Source: Dasypus novemcinctus (Eukaryota > Chordata > Mammalia > Cingulata > Dasypodidae). Taken from it: 64,000 bases of DNA. How positions within the stretch are numbered: the stretch's first letter is position 1; each line of letters opens with the position of its first letter. Position numbers and translations under genes: made by a program. This document shows, piece by piece, positions 11,244 to 24,048 of this stretch. Location of the stretch: NCBI RefSeq assembly GCF_030445035.2, contig NC_080676.1, positions 12,562,940 to 12,626,939 on the forward strand, in the 5' to 3' direction. The notes beneath the pieces are model-generated. The model ran no database searches. It was not told the origin of the DNA and was given only the letters and a program-made list of their open reading frames with translations.

Positions 11244-13123
11244 AGAGAAGGATGCAAAAAAAATAAAATCAGAAATGAGACATGGGACATCACCACTGAT
11301 CCACAGAAATAGAAAGGCTCATAATAGGGTACTAGGAACAACTTGTATGCCAACAATTTAGACAATTTAGATAAAATGGATAGATTCCTAGAAACACATG
11401 AATAACTTACACCTACTCTAGAAGAAACAGAAGACCTCAACAAACCAATCACAAGTAAAAAAACTGAACTGGTCATCAAAACCTTCTGAGAATCAGAAGT
11501 GGCTCAAGCTGCTGGGCACCCACCTACCACATGGAAGGTCCTGGGGTCAGTTTCAGCTGCCTCATGGAGAGGATGAGCAGGACAGTGAACTGATGTGATG
11601 GGCTGGCATGGTGAGCTGATGCAATGAGGTGATGCAGCAAGATGATGCAGTGAGAAGATGCAATGAGATGATACACCAAAGAGACCCAGCAAGGAGACAC
11701 AATGAGAGACACAACAACAGGGAGTAGAGGTGGTTCAAGAATTGGGTGCCTCCCTCCCACATGGGAGGTACCGGGTTTGGTTCCCAATGCCTCCTAGAAG
11801 GGAGCAGAGAGGAGACAGCAAGAATAAACAATGATTGGGGTGGGGAAGAAATAGAGAAATAAAAATAAATCTTAAAAAAAAAAACACCTCCCAATAAAGA
11901 AAAGCCCAAGACCAGATGGCTTCATAGGTAAAGTCTACCAATCACACCAAGGAGAATTAATACCAACACTTTTCAAACTCTTCCAAAAAACTGAAGAGGC
12001 AGGAACACTCCCTAGCTCATTCTTTAAAGCCAACATCACCTCAACACCAAAGCCAGATAAAGATATTACAAGAAAAGAGAATTATAGACCAATTTCTCTA
12101 ATGAATACAAATGTAAAAATCCTCAGCAAAATACTTGCAAATCAAACCCAATAGCACATTTAAAGAATTATACACTATGATCAAGTGGATTTTATCCAGA
12201 TGTGTAAGGGTGGTTCAACACAAGAAAACCAATTAATGTAATAAGCCACATTAATCATAGGGCAAAAACCCAGGATCATCTCAATTAATGCAGAAAAGAT
12301 TTCCAACAAAATCCAGCATCCTTTCTTGATAAAAAAAAACACAAACACTTAAAATAGGAATAGATGGAAATTTCCTCAACATGATAAAGAGCATATATGA
12401 AAAACCCACAGCTAACATCACACTCAGTAGTGAAAAACTGAAAGCTTTCCCTCTAAGATCTGGAACAAGACAAGAATGCCCACTGCTACAACTGTTATTC
12501 AACATTGTGCTGTACTCAACATGTTTGTTTACAACATATATATTGTATTCAACATAGCTAAAAGTTCTAGCTAGAGCAGTTAGGCAAGAAAAAAAAGACA
12601 TAAAAGCCATTCAAATAGAAAACAAAGAAGTGAAACTTTCAAAACTTTCACTATTTGCAGATGACATGATCCTATATTTAGAAAGTCCCCAAAAATCTAC
12701 AGTGAAGCTACTAGAACTAATAAATGAGTTCAGTAAAGTGACAGGATACCAAGTCAACATGCAAAAACCAGTATTGTTTCTATACACTAGCAATGAGCTA
12801 CCTGAGAAAAAAATCAAGAAAAAACTTTCATTTATAATAGCAACCGAAAGAATCCAATATCTAGCAATAAATGTAATCAAGGATGTAAAGGGCTTGTACA
12901 CAAAAAATTACAAAATATTGCTAAAAGAAGTCAAAGAAGACCTAAATAAATGGAAGGACATTGCATATTTATGGATTAGAAAACTAAATATAGTTAAGAG
13001 GGTAATTCTACCCAAAATGATTCACAGATTCAACACAATCTCAATAAAAATTCTAACAGCCTACTTGGCAGAAATAGAAAAGCCAATTATCAAATGTATT
13101 TGGAAGGGTAAGCAACCCTGAAT

Positions 13124-13159
<36 letters not shown>

Positions 13160-14060
13160 TAAAACAGAAGAACAAAATTGGAGGACTCTCACTTCCTTAA
13201 AGCATATTACAAAGCTACAATGATCAAAACATCATGGTACTGGCATAAAGATAGACATATCAATCAATGGAATCAAATTGAGAGTTCACATATAGACCCT
13301 CACATCTATGGTCAACTGATTTTTGACAAGGCTTCCAAGTCCACTCAACTGGGACAGAATAGTCTCTCAATAAACAGTGCTGGGAGAACTGGATATCCAT
13401 ATCCTAAAGAATGAAAAAGTATCCCTATCTCACACCTCATATAAAAATGAACTCACAATGGATCAAAGACCTGTATATAAGAGCTAGGTCCATAACTAGA
13501 AGAAGATGTAGGAAAGCATCTTCAAGATCTTGTGGTAGGCAGTTTCTTAGACTTTTCACCCAAAGCACAAACAATGAAAGAAGAAAATAGATAAATGGGA
13601 TATCCTCAAAATTGAATAATTTTGTGCTTCACGTGACTTTGTTAAGAAAGTGGAAAGACAGCTTATGCAATGGGAGAAAATATTTGGAAACCACATATCT
13701 GATAATGGTTTAATATGCAGACTATATAAAGAAATCCTACAACTCAACACTAAAATAAAAAATAACACAATTTAAAAATGGGCAAGACTTGAATAGATAC
13801 TTTTGCCATGAGGATATACAAATTGCTTAAAAGCACATGAAAAGATGCTCAACATCACTAGCCATTAGGGAAATGAAAATCAAAACCACAATGAGATATC
13901 ATTTCATATCTATTAGAATTGCTACTATTAAGAAAACAGAAAGCTACAAGTGTTGGAGAGAATACGGAGAAATAGGAACACTCATTCATTGCTGGGGGCA
14001 ATGTAAAATGATGTGCTGCTTTGGAAGACAGTTTGGCAGTTCCTCAGGAAGCTAAGTATA
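11244..14060 (+). pseudogene. L1 ORF2 remnant (reverse transcriptase and C-terminal part)
   Basis: The best open part is 12630-13121 (163 codons). It has the L1 reverse transcriptase active site [10 protein letters not shown] and the following [11 protein letters not shown] block. Further pieces (13178-13414, 13837-14055) cover the C-terminal region including a cysteine-bearing end. The endonuclease domain is absent. An A-run of about 32 bases at 13125-13156 lies where L1 normally has a short A-rich segment. Multiple stops make it inactive. Confidence 0.8.
11490..11881 (+). mobile_element. Dimeric DAS-related SINE inside L1 ORF2
   Basis: Two tRNA-like heads lie about 232 bp apart, near 11497-11560 and 11728-11795, each with a GTGGCTCAAG- or GTGGTTCAAG-like A box and a B-box-like block before a CCTC end. 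Between them is a run of degenerate GATGCA(A/G)TGAG-type units. The tail is A-rich. The flanking L1 text (CATCAAAACCTT / AAACACCTCCCAA) joins well when the insert is removed; the duplication is blurred. Confidence 0.75.
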
Positions 14061-15030
14061 GAATAACCATATTATCCAGCAATACCACTAGTAGGTAAAT
14101 ACCCAGAAGAACTGAAAGCAGAGACTTGAACGGGTATTTGCACACTCATGTTCATAGTGGCATTATTCACAATTGCTCAAAAATGGAAGCAATGCAAGTG
14201 TCCATCAACCAACAAATGGATAAACAAAATGGGATATATACATATGATGGAATATTATTTGGCTGAAGAAGGAATGAAGTCCTGATGCATGTGACAACAT
14301 GAAAGAATCTTGAGGACATTATGTTGAGTGAAAAAGTAAAAAACAAAAATTGCATGATTTCACTAATATGAACTAATTCTAAAGAGCAAATTCATGGAGT
14401 TACCTAGAACATAGATAACCAGCACATAGAATGAGGGTAAATAATGGGAAGCTAATGCTTAATTTGTGCAAAATCTTTAATAAATGTTTGGAAATGGACA
14501 GAGATGATGGCAGCACATTGTCATTAGTGTAATTTACAGCAATGAAATCTGAGTGTGATTCTGGTTGAAATGGTAAGTTTAAGGTCATGTATTCACTAGA
14601 GGATGAAACATGGGGCTGTTTAACACAGTGAACCCTGTGTGATGATGATGCATATGGTTAACAGTAGAAATATAAAAAATGTTCTTCCACGAACTAGAAG
14701 AAATGTACACCACTATTACAAGGTGTTAGTAATAACAATAATAGGGTGGTGTGTGGGAAAATATACCTAGTGCAAACTATGGACAATACTTAACAGCAAT
14801 ATTCTAATATTCTTTCATGAGTTGTAACAAAGGAACCACACCAATGCTAAGTTTTAATAATAGAGGTGGGGGATAAGGAGTCTTGGGTTTTTCTTTGTGG
14901 AGCAATGAAAATGTTCTAAAATTGGTTGTGGTGATGAATGTACAACTCTGTGATTATAATGCAAGCCATTGATGGTACACTTTGGATGGATTGTATGATG
15001 TGTGAATAAAACTGCTTTTAAAAAATGCTG

Positions 15031-15640
15031 TGTTAGTAAGAGGCTAGAATAAGCATAATAGAAACATAGGTTAGCCCTATTACTAAGGTGTGACCCTTTT
15101 GGGTCTCCACTGAATGTTTTGAATGCTCAACACTATCCCTCCACTTTGGCTGGTCTGAACTCAAATGTCTTCCAGTCCTGTTCCTCCTCTGCCTCCCAGT
15201 AGTTGTTCTTTTCCTAGAAGTTCATTGTCTGGTTTTGTGGCATCTCATCCTAAACATGAGCAGCTTAATATGCAGCTCAAGATCCAAGATGACTCATATG
15301 CAGATTCCTGCATCTCTTTCTCTGCATAACAGTCTCTGGTACTCTGCCCCACAAATATCAGCAACCTCAACTTCCCCATTTTGCAACTCTGTCTCAACTC
15401 TGGAAGACCTCGTTGCTTTGCTATGGTTCTCCCAACTTTCTGTGTACTGCAAAGTTCCTCTAATTAGGAATTCAGAGGGATTTAGGACATCTCTTTGGGA
15501 TCAGTCTTATGATGATTGTTTTCCAAAGTCTGAAAACAGTTGTTTCTTACATTTTGTACAATTTTTTAGTTGTTTGTTGTGGGAACTCAAGTCCAGCACT
15601 TGTTATACCATCATGACCAGAGGAGAAAATGCTACACCTG
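15031..15640. other. Unassigned, possibly old repeat
   Basis: No gene seen. The frame at 15235-15675 shows no domain I recognise. The text around 15600-15625 resembles antisense old L1 or LTR sequence, but I cannot name the family. Confidence 0.25.
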
Positions 15641-18470
15641 CTGTTTGTATTTCATCTTTAATCTTTTTATTGTAAAATAAAATAAAATTACAGAAAAACA
15701 CACAAAAGCAAAGGTAGTTTAGTAAATCATTTTAAGGTTTTATATCCTTGTAATTATAACCCTGGCCAAGAAGCAGAACTTTGCTAGTCATCCCAGAAGC
15801 CCCTCTATGTGCCTCTTCCCAAACATAGCAGCCTCCCACTGATAACCAAGATCATGACTTTTATAGCACTCGTTTTCTTGTATATTTCATGGTTTTACCA
15901 TCCAGGTGGGTATTCCTAGGCACTTTAGTCTTACCCATTTTTGTTAACCTGAGTTGTTTTTTAAAATGTAATTCTATTAACATCTATCATTCATATATGA
16001 ACATACATAAGCAATAAATGTATAGTAAAGTTTACAAATTTACAAAACATGCATATCATCATACAAGGCTCCCACATATTTCCCTGCCTCTAATACACTG
16101 TATTGTTGTGAATATTTTTTACAAACTATGAAAGAGCATTGTCAAAATTCTACCACTAATTACAGCCAATATCTTGTATTTGGTGTATTTTCCCCCAACC
16201 CAACCAACTATTAACACCTTATATTAGTATTATATATTTTTATCATTCAGGAGAAAACCTTCCTTCATTTGTCCTGCTAACCACAGTTCATCATCCACCA
16301 CTGGATTCCCTGTGTTATATAGTCCCATACTTTGTATGATCCATTCAAAATGTACACTCAGTAGCTCTCATTTTCATTACAGAGTTGTGCTGTCATCATC
16401 TCAGTCAATTTTAGAATGTTTTCATTACTCCAAAAGAAAAAACCCCACACCCCCTTGTACCCCCCATTATTGTCCCTAATATTGAAAAATATCTTATTGC
16501 CATTGCTGCAAAATATTACAGTATTACTGTTAACTATCATCCATAAAGTACATCAGTTGTAATTTTCCCATGTATCACCATTTTCTTATCACTTTGCTTT
16601 TTTTCTATCTTTTAATCTTTATTTTTACACTTTTTAAATTAAAGTTAATAGTTAACAAAGAATATTACACTAAAAAACATAAAACAACATAAAAAACATA
16701 AGAGGTTCCCATATACCCTGCTCCCCACCCCCATCCTATCATTTTTGTAAATTGTATTTTTTTGAAGATATATACATCACCAAAAAAAGTTACATTAAAA
16801 AATATGAGGTTCCTGTATACCCCCCAACCCCCACCCCACTCCTCCTACACCAACAACTTCCTCCATCATTATGGCACACTCATTGCACTCAGTGTACACA
16901 TTTTGGAGCACTGCTGCACCGCATAGATAATAGTTTACCCTGTTTACCCTGTAGTTCACACATTCAGTAAATTAAGGCAGGATATATAAAGTCCAGCATC
17001 TGACCCTGCAATATCATTTAGGACAACTCAATGTCCCCAAAATGCCCCCACATCACATCTCTTCTTCCCTCTCCCTGCCCTCGGTAACTACTGTGGTCAC
17101 TTTCTCCACCTCAATGCTACAATTTCTTCTATTACTAGACACAATAGTTTTATAGTGGAATATCAGTAAGTCCACTCTAGTCCATATTTTATTCCTCCAT
17201 TCTGTGGACCTTGGGATGACGATGTCTCCTCCACCTCTAGATCAAGAGGGGGCTTAGATTCCACATGGATGATGGATGCAATTCCTCAGCTTATAGTTGT
17301 AGGCACTCTTGATTCCCTGGTATGATGGTTGACCATCTTCACCTCCCTGTTAGCTGACCTTGGTAAGACTGACGAACCAGAGAGGAGGAGTTGCCATTCT
17401 GCTGAGGCTCAGGGTCCAGCTGGCACATGGGCAGCCCAGAGATTCAAGTCTTCTCAGTATGGACCATCCCTAACACCAACCATAGGTTCAGTAAAAGTGA
17501 CAGAAGAGGCATGTGTAAGAAAGTCACATCTGAGTCCAGCTCTGTCACACTCAGGAGCACAAATTCCAGAGTAGGGTCCTCTGACATGGCACAGAGCTCC
17601 AAATCCATCTGCCATGACTATATACCTTGTGGATCTCCGTAGATGTCAGGAGAATCAGTACCCAGGGTTGTATCTACTTTGGCTTTTTCTGGGGTCCTGA
17701 TGAGGTGTGCATAAGAGGACCCTCTGAGGACCTCCTGACTCTTTCTGGAAGACTCTTAGCCATATAAACTCATTTGTCTTTGCCATTTCCCCCTTTTATT
17801 CAAGGTCAAAAAGCAGTTTTTAACTCTTGATCCAATATGTAGGCTGAGATATTCTGCTGGTCTGAGTTGACCCTTTTATTCAAGGTCTCTTTCTAGTTGC
17901 ATCACAGTTGTGATTGGTAGTGATCCCTTGGCACCAGGGAGGCTCATCCCCAGGAGTCATGTCCCATGCTAGGAGGAAGGTAATGCATTTACATGCTGAG
18001 TTTGGCTTAGAGAGTGGCCACATGTGAGCAACATGGAGGCTTTCAGGAGGTAACTCTTAGGCATCCTGGAGCTCTAGGCCTAGTTCATATTTCAGGCACA
18101 CAGGCTCATAAGCATAGTCATCAGTATCAAAGGCTCATGATTGGACCATCCTTCCTTGTTGGTCTTTGACATTGCACTTGGGGGATTATTGCTGTTCCAT
18201 TGGGGAATGTGACAGAGTTCCCCTGGGTAGGAACTCATCACTCCCTCAGTTGATGTTTCTAACTGTAACTACTATACAAATACCCAACATATATCAGAAC
18301 ATTTTTATGTCCCTATATACATGCCCTGGAGAACTCCCCCTACTCATGTGCCCTCCATCAATAACACCCCACACCAGTGTTCCTCCCCTGCCATAGTTGA
18401 ACCTCTCTGTGATCCAAAACTTCTTCAGCAATGAAGCCTAATATATTGCCAAATTCGATTAATAGGAAAT
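15641..18470 (-). mobile_element. Antisense L1 3'UTR sequences, stacked
   Basis: Starts on the plus strand with a T-rich run and continues as several antisense L1 3' ends. A second 3' end begins near 16640 and a third at about 16790, where the C-rich tract (complement of the L1 3' G-tract) appears at about 16819-16843. The part from 16800 to 17290, reverse-complemented, matches the sense L1 3'UTR at 45200-45690 block by block, including the segment at 17255-17280. The series suggests insertions of related L1s into one another. Confidence 0.7.
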
Positions 18471-18720
18471 TGAAATATAGTGATGGGTTTAAAGTTTAGA
18501 AATAGAATACATAATAATATGTATATTATAATACTAACTGTAAATATATTATAATTAATGTATAATTATAATAATACTAAAATAATGGAACAATAAATTG
18601 GTGCATTAATACAATGAAAAATATTATAAAGCTTTGTTTCAAACATTTTGCCGTTCATCACTATAATAGGTGTTGCCCTGTATGTACAGTGGCAAGTCAC
18701 TTTCTCTCATTTCTTCCTCA
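18471..18720. other. AT-rich spacer
   Basis: AT-rich stretch with TATA/ATAA-type low-complexity sequence around 18510-18580 and no coding or RNA signal. Confidence 0.35.
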
Positions 18721-20060
18721 GTGTCTACATCCTTTCTTTTTTTTTTTCTAATTTTTAATTTTGTCTTCAAAAAAGTCTTAGATCACAGTAATTCACATAC
18801 ACAGTATAAGGGACTCCCATATATCCAACTCCAACATCAAAACCTTTTCCCCTTTCCTCAGCAATGATCTTTTCACATATTCATGTTATATTTGCTGCAG
18901 CTGATGTACAGATTTTGAAACATAGCTATCAAACATGGTTCCATTTTGGTTTACATTATGGTTTATATTTTAGACTGTACAAATTTCTAAATTTTTTGCT
19001 TCCTTATGTTTTACATATGGTTTACACTTTAGCTTGTAGACTTTTGTACACTTTTGGTGTAAGTTAACATGTCCTATATCCATCATTGCATGATCTTGTG
19101 GAGCACTTCCATTGTCCCCCAGTTGCCCTGCTTCCATCTATTCTATACCTCTCTCCCCCTCTCCTCAGGGCCCACAATGACAATCAATCTTTACTACTTG
19201 AGGAACCAGATTTACAGATACTGCAACAATGCTGAGAGCTTAGCATACTAGACTGCCCTAACTAATTGGGAGCCACGGATTCTCTCGAGAGACACAATTC
19301 CCTCTATTTGGGAACATCAGGTCTCCCCAGCATTTGGATACACCTTCACACTCATTGTATGGGTCTCCACCCATTGACATAACACACTATGACAAAATGA
19401 GCACTCACACTCTCCCTAGAAGCTTGCCTCTGTACCAGATGCCCCCCCTTAATCTTATCACTTTGTAAAAGAGCATTCTTATATTTATACTGTTAACCAC
19501 AATCTTCATCTACCTCTGAAATCACTGTTATACATTCCCTAGATTTATTCTCTAGTTTCCTTTCAATTGACATTTACTTCCACAGACTACCCTTTTCAGT
19601 CACAATCACATTTATAAATCTCCAGTTCTATATTCACTATAATGTGTTACTCTCAACTCATCATTTCCACACTTTTACAATTCTCTTATTAATAATGCTA
19701 CACACATTAAGCATCATCTCCCATTTTCAACTCACCTTCTATTTTGTAGTTACCTATACTCTAGTTTACCTCCAATCCATTTACTCATTGTATTTAGTTC
19801 CTATTAGTGAGATCATATAATATTTGTCCTTTTGGGTCTGGCTTATTTCACTCAACAAAATATCCTCTAAGTTCACCCATGTTTTCATATGCATCCCAAT
19901 TTCATTTTTTCTTACAGCTGAAAAATATTCTTTTGTATGTATATACCGCACTTTGTTAATCCATTCATCAATTGATGGACGCTTGGGCTAGTGCCATATT
20001 TTAGTAATTGTGAATAATGCTGCAATGAACATAGGTGTGCAAATGCTAGTTTGCATCATT
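18721..20060 (-). mobile_element. Antisense L1, 3'UTR and end of ORF2
   Basis: A T-rich start at 18738 is followed by L1 3'UTR-like antisense sequence. From about 19800 it holds the antisense C-terminal end of ORF2 and adjacent sequence, with the diagnostic block GTGAATAATGCTGCAATGAA at about 20010. No intact frame. Confidence 0.65.
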
Positions 20061-20540
20061 GCTTAATCTGATTTGCCTTTTAAGTCTCTCTTAATATTCA
20101 CGTGTCCCCTCCAGCCCTTTCTTTTACTTACTGTTTTTCTACTGAAGAACTGAGTCACTTGACCTGCTGAGATTCACAATCTATATTTTGTTGATTCCAT
20201 ATCATGGCGCCTTTCAATATGTTCTTCTGTTTTCTCTATTCCCTGAAAACTTCAGGATCCAGAAGTCAATCCTTTGGCAAGACTAAAATTACTCTTCTTT
20301 CATCTGAAGTCATGCAATAACTCATTTTCCCTCTCTCTTGATGTTAACCATTTGTCCTCAAAGTCATTAGTTCATTTGTGGTTGCAAAATAGTAATATCC
20401 TGATGTTATTTATTAACTGGAATTATTTTATAAGAAGACACTTCTACATTTAATATTTACCAAGTGGTACAGTTCATTTAGGAAGGGTGGGATAAATATT
20501 TGCTTCTTTCCTTATTTTCAGGTGTTCAAGTTAATGATTT
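20061..20540. other. Old repeat remnant, family unresolved
   Basis: No gene. Parts resemble old L1M-type 3' sequence in antisense, but divergence prevents a firm call. Confidence 0.25.
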
Positions 20541-21035
20541 GTGATTGTATTAGTTTCCTATGACTGCTGTTACAAATTACCATAAACTTGGTGGCTTAAA
20601 ACAGCACACATTATTCACTTACAGTTCTGAAGGTTAGAAGTCTAAAATACGTCTCATGGAACTAAAATCAGGGTGTCAGTGGGGCCACACTTACTCCAGA
20701 TGCTCTAGGGAAGAATTTGTTTTCTTGCCTTTTTTTCAGAATCTAGAGTTGTATTGCTGTATTCCTTGGCACATGGCCCCTTCGTCCATTTTCAAAGTCA
20801 GCAGTATGGCATCTTCTCTCTGACCCTACTTCCTTTTGCTTCCATCACATGACCTTTTGCTCTTCTGCCTATAGTCAGATCTCCCTTGGCCTCCCTCTTA
20901 TAAGAACACATTTAGGACTAATCTGAATAATTCAGGGTGATCTTCCCACCTCAAACTCCTTAAATTTATTATATCTGCAAAAAGTCTTTTTCCACAAAGA
21001 ATAGCATTCCAGGTTTCCAGGAAATTGCCTATCAT
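20541..21035 (-). mobile_element. MLT1-like (ERVL-MaLR) LTR, antisense
   Basis: Begins with ATTAGTTTCCTATGACTGCT and ends with ATCTGCAAAAAGTC-type text, the reverse complement of an MLT1-family LTR. Internal diagnostic blocks include TTCTGAAGGTTAGAAGTCTA and the CATGGCC...TCTTCTCTCTG region. The AATAAA equivalent is decayed. End positions are approximate. Confidence 0.75.
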
Positions 21036-21296
21036 AGTGACCAATGAGGTTTAAAATAAAGTATTATTTAATAATATTATGAACTCACAGATTTAAATAT
21101 ATTTGATCAATTCAATTCATTCTAGTTCCCATAAAACTTCTTTGGCCAGGGAAGGCCTTTCAGTGTGACTCCTGAGTCCTTTTGACATGGCCCAGTTAGT
21201 CTTTGATGGCTTCTCTATGGCATGTTATGTCAAATATTCTAAGCTCATCTTGTACATTTTCTGTTGTAGAACTGGAATCAAACATTTCTCCAAAAA

Positions 21297-21783
21297 GCCA
21301 GGGTTGCTATGACAAATACTACTCAATGGATTGGCTTAAACAACTGGAATTTATTGGCTCATGGTTTAGAGGCAAGAAGTCTAAAATTAAGGTCTCAATA
21401 GGCCATGCTTTCTCATGGGGTCTATAGCATTCTGGCGCTGGCTTCCTATAATCCTTGGGGTTCCTTGACTTGCATCTTTGCCTCCATCACATGGCGATTT
21501 GTCTCCTTGGTCTCTTCCTATGGCTTTCTCTGACTGACTGCATTCAAATTTCCTCAGCTTTATAAAGACTCCAGTTACATGTACTAAGGTCCTCCCTGAT
21601 ATTCATTTTGGCCTCACCTAAATACGATCTCTGAACATCCAATTTACACATGAATCTACATCTTAACTAATAATAGCATCTTCAAAGGTCCTACTTATAA
21701 ATGGGTTCACACCTACAGGAATACAGATTAATGCTTGCTTGAACATGTCTTTATAGGGGGCATGATTCAATCCCTAGCACCCC
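21297..21783 (-). mobile_element. MaLR/ERVL-type LTR, antisense
   Basis: The layout follows the copy just upstream: GCTATGACAAATAC, GGCTTAAACAACTGGAATTT, the AGAAGTCTAAAATTAAGGTC block, then a terminal ACATGTCTTTATAGGGGGCA and CATGATTCAATCCCTAGCAC end. A different, less diverged subfamily from the 20.5-kb copy; closer to the copies at 28.8 and 32.7 kb. Confidence 0.65.
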
Positions 21784-22930
21784 CATTTTTTGTTTCATTT
21801 TATCTGCACAGTCAGATCATACAGCCATTACATAATATAATCTCTCCCTTTAAGCCTTATTTCTTCTTAGTTCTACAAGAAACTGTATTTTTAATGCTTA
21901 CCTCCTTTTCTTAGATTGATAAATCTCAAGTCATTTTGGATGCCTAAGGCTTGTTTTCTGGTAGATTCTTTCAGAAGTGTTCCTGGGAACATTAGTCTCT
22001 CAGTTCATGCTTGTGATAACAGGTTGACTCTGCCATTTATACTCCAGGTTAGTTTTGCTGGATATAAAATTCTTGGGTCAAATTTTCTTTCCTTCCTCTT
22101 TCATTCTATTTTAAGAATCTGCAGTTTCTGTTTTTATCACACATTCCCAGTCCCTCTAGTTAGAGTTTTTCTATAGGTAACTGATGTCAAAGCTCATTGC
22201 TTTTTCATTTATTCTATCTTAATATATATTTATTGTTTGGTTACAGTCTTTTCCATTACTATTTCCTTTGTTGTACTACTAAATGATTTATTCTCTCAAA
22301 CTTCATACATTTCCACAATCATTCTTTGAAACTGACAATTAAATGATATCCTGGTTGCATTAGTTATTTGATCACAGTTCTTCTTCTGAAAATATATGAT
22401 ACTCCATTTTCTTCTTGCTCCTAATATTACCAATGAAAAGTCTATTCTGATTGGATTCTTTTTCCTTCATAATTATTATTCCCCTGTGAAAACTATTGAG
22501 ACTTTTTTTCTCTTTATCCTTGGAACTCACAAAATTTACTTCTATTTAAAAAAATTTTTTTTTTAATTTATTTTTAGGTGTGTCTATAACAAGGCAGTAT
22601 TAGAAGTCTTTTATTTAAAATTTTTTTTTTTAAATTTATTTTTAAGTGTGTCTATAACAAGGCAGTATTAGAAGTCAGTATGTGGAAAAAATTGAAATAC
22701 CAACAAAATAAGCAAGCCTTAAAATGTTAATGAACAGACTCTATGACACCTTATACACACAGGATATCAACAGCTCTTTCAAGTAGCCAATTTATTTGCT
22801 AATGTGTGACTGTTGATATTTCCTTCCTCAATAGTTCAGTGTCACTGAGACCCCTCCTTCCTTGTTGACTATAATGCAGTTCTTGGAACTGGGCTTTAAT
22901 TGTAGTGATGCATAAAAGAAAATCATAGTA
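21784..22930 (-). mobile_element. Old antisense L1/HAL1 sequence
   Basis: The block at 21970-22110 (AACATTAGTCTC, TTTTGCTGGATATAAAATTC, TTGGGTCA) and the following section to 22540 resemble antisense L1 ORF1/HAL1 sequence. It contains the 68-bp tandem duplication listed separately. No open frame of note. Confidence 0.45.
22551..22676. repeat. 68-bp-period tandem duplication
   Basis: Two copies of an A/T-rich segment ending in GTGTCTATAACAAGGCAGTA and TTAGAAGTC occur at 22551-22608 and 22619-22676, offset by 68 bp, with only small differences in the homopolymer part. Confidence 0.9.
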
Positions 22931-22932
22931 AT

Positions 22933-23350
22933 AAAAAAAATATTTATTTCTTTATTTTGTATTTCTCTCCCCTTCCCTCCCCCCCAGTTGTCTGTTCTCT
23001 GTGCCCATTTGCTGCGTGTTCTTCTTCGTCCGCTTCTGTTGTTCTCAGTGGCACGGGAATCTGTGTTTCTTTTTGTTGCATCATCTTGCTGCATCAGCTC
23101 TCCGTGTGTGCGGCACCATTCTTGGGCAGGCTGAACTTTCTGTCACGCTGGGCGGCTCTCCTTACAGGGTGCACTCCTTGCGTGTTGGGCTCCCCTATGC
23201 AGGGGGCACCCCTGCGTGGCACGGCACTCCTTGTGTGCATCAGCACTGCACGTGGGCCAGCTCCACACTGGTCAAGGAGGCCCCGGGTTTGAACCGTGGA
23301 CCTCCCATGTGGTAGATGGACGCCCTATCCATTGGGCCAAGTCTGCTTTC
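22933..23350 (-). mobile_element. DAS-type SINE, antisense
   Basis: Read on the minus strand it has the tRNA-like head near 23345-23270 (B box as GGGTTTGAACC on the plus strand), the DAS body, the G-rich segment and an A-rich tail. The 9-bp repeat CATAGTAAT flanks it (22924-22932 and 23351-23359). Confidence 0.9.
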
Positions 23351-23359
23351 CATAGTAAT

Positions 23360-24006
23360 TTTGATATCTTAAGATTGCCTAGTTATGGGTGGTGAGAACT
23401 CCCTTCCTCCTTTCCTCCCTTACTTCAATGTAGTTCTTAGTAAATAACAAAGTCTTATTTTAAGTTAACTCTGCAGTCTTATTTAACACAACAGTGTCTT
23501 TCTTCATTAATGCTCTCTGAGTAAACTCTCTGCAGATGTAGGTTGTTCTCTAACTCATGGAGATTTTTTTTCCCTACGAATTATTTATTAATACTACTCC
23601 TTATTTTACTTTTTCTCTTTTTGGAACTCCTGCTAGTCGCTGTGTTTCCCGTATCTGTCTTTTCTTTCATACTTTCCATTCTTTTGTACTTTGGTTCTGT
23701 GCTTTGAAACCTTCCCTCCACTTGATCTTTCATGTTACTAAATCTTATGGGCAATTTATGTATTGAGATTTTAAGTTTGGAAATCATAATTTAAGCCCAT
23801 TGGTTGGGCAGAGAAAGCCAGGAATAATAATTAATAGGTTACTAAAATTTCAGTAGACTTAGATCTGAACTGTGGATATAAAAGTAGTGTGAATGAAGAG
23901 GGGGCTAATAAACTGATATTACTGTAAGAAGAGATTGCAAAAGTGTATGCAAAAGGTGACACACTGACATTGGACTATAAGATGCTTTTGAACCCTTGAT
24001 AAGTAC
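23360..24006. other. Intergenic, no gene seen
   Basis: AT-rich sequence with no recognisable gene. The overlapping frames at 23557-23787 on both strands share no known domain. Confidence 0.3.
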
Positions 24007-24048
24007 TGTGGCGGCTTGCTCGGTCGGTAGAGGTGGGGTCTGGCTGTG

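Larger units (their letters stand above)
9434..15030 (+). mobile_element. L1 element with both ends but an internal deletion
   Basis: It starts with the classic L1 5' signature (GGGAAGATGACAGAGTAG at about 9436), continues through a 5'UTR, an ORF1 coiled-coil part (10255 on) and, after a deletion junction near 11243, ORF2 from just before the reverse transcriptase to the 3' end. The 3'UTR ends at about 15020 with the typical ACACTTTGGATGGATTGTATG block and an A-rich run. Two SINEs (10456-10894 and about 11490-11881) are inserted. All frames are broken. The ORF1 C-terminus and the ORF2 endonuclease domain are missing. Confidence 0.8.
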
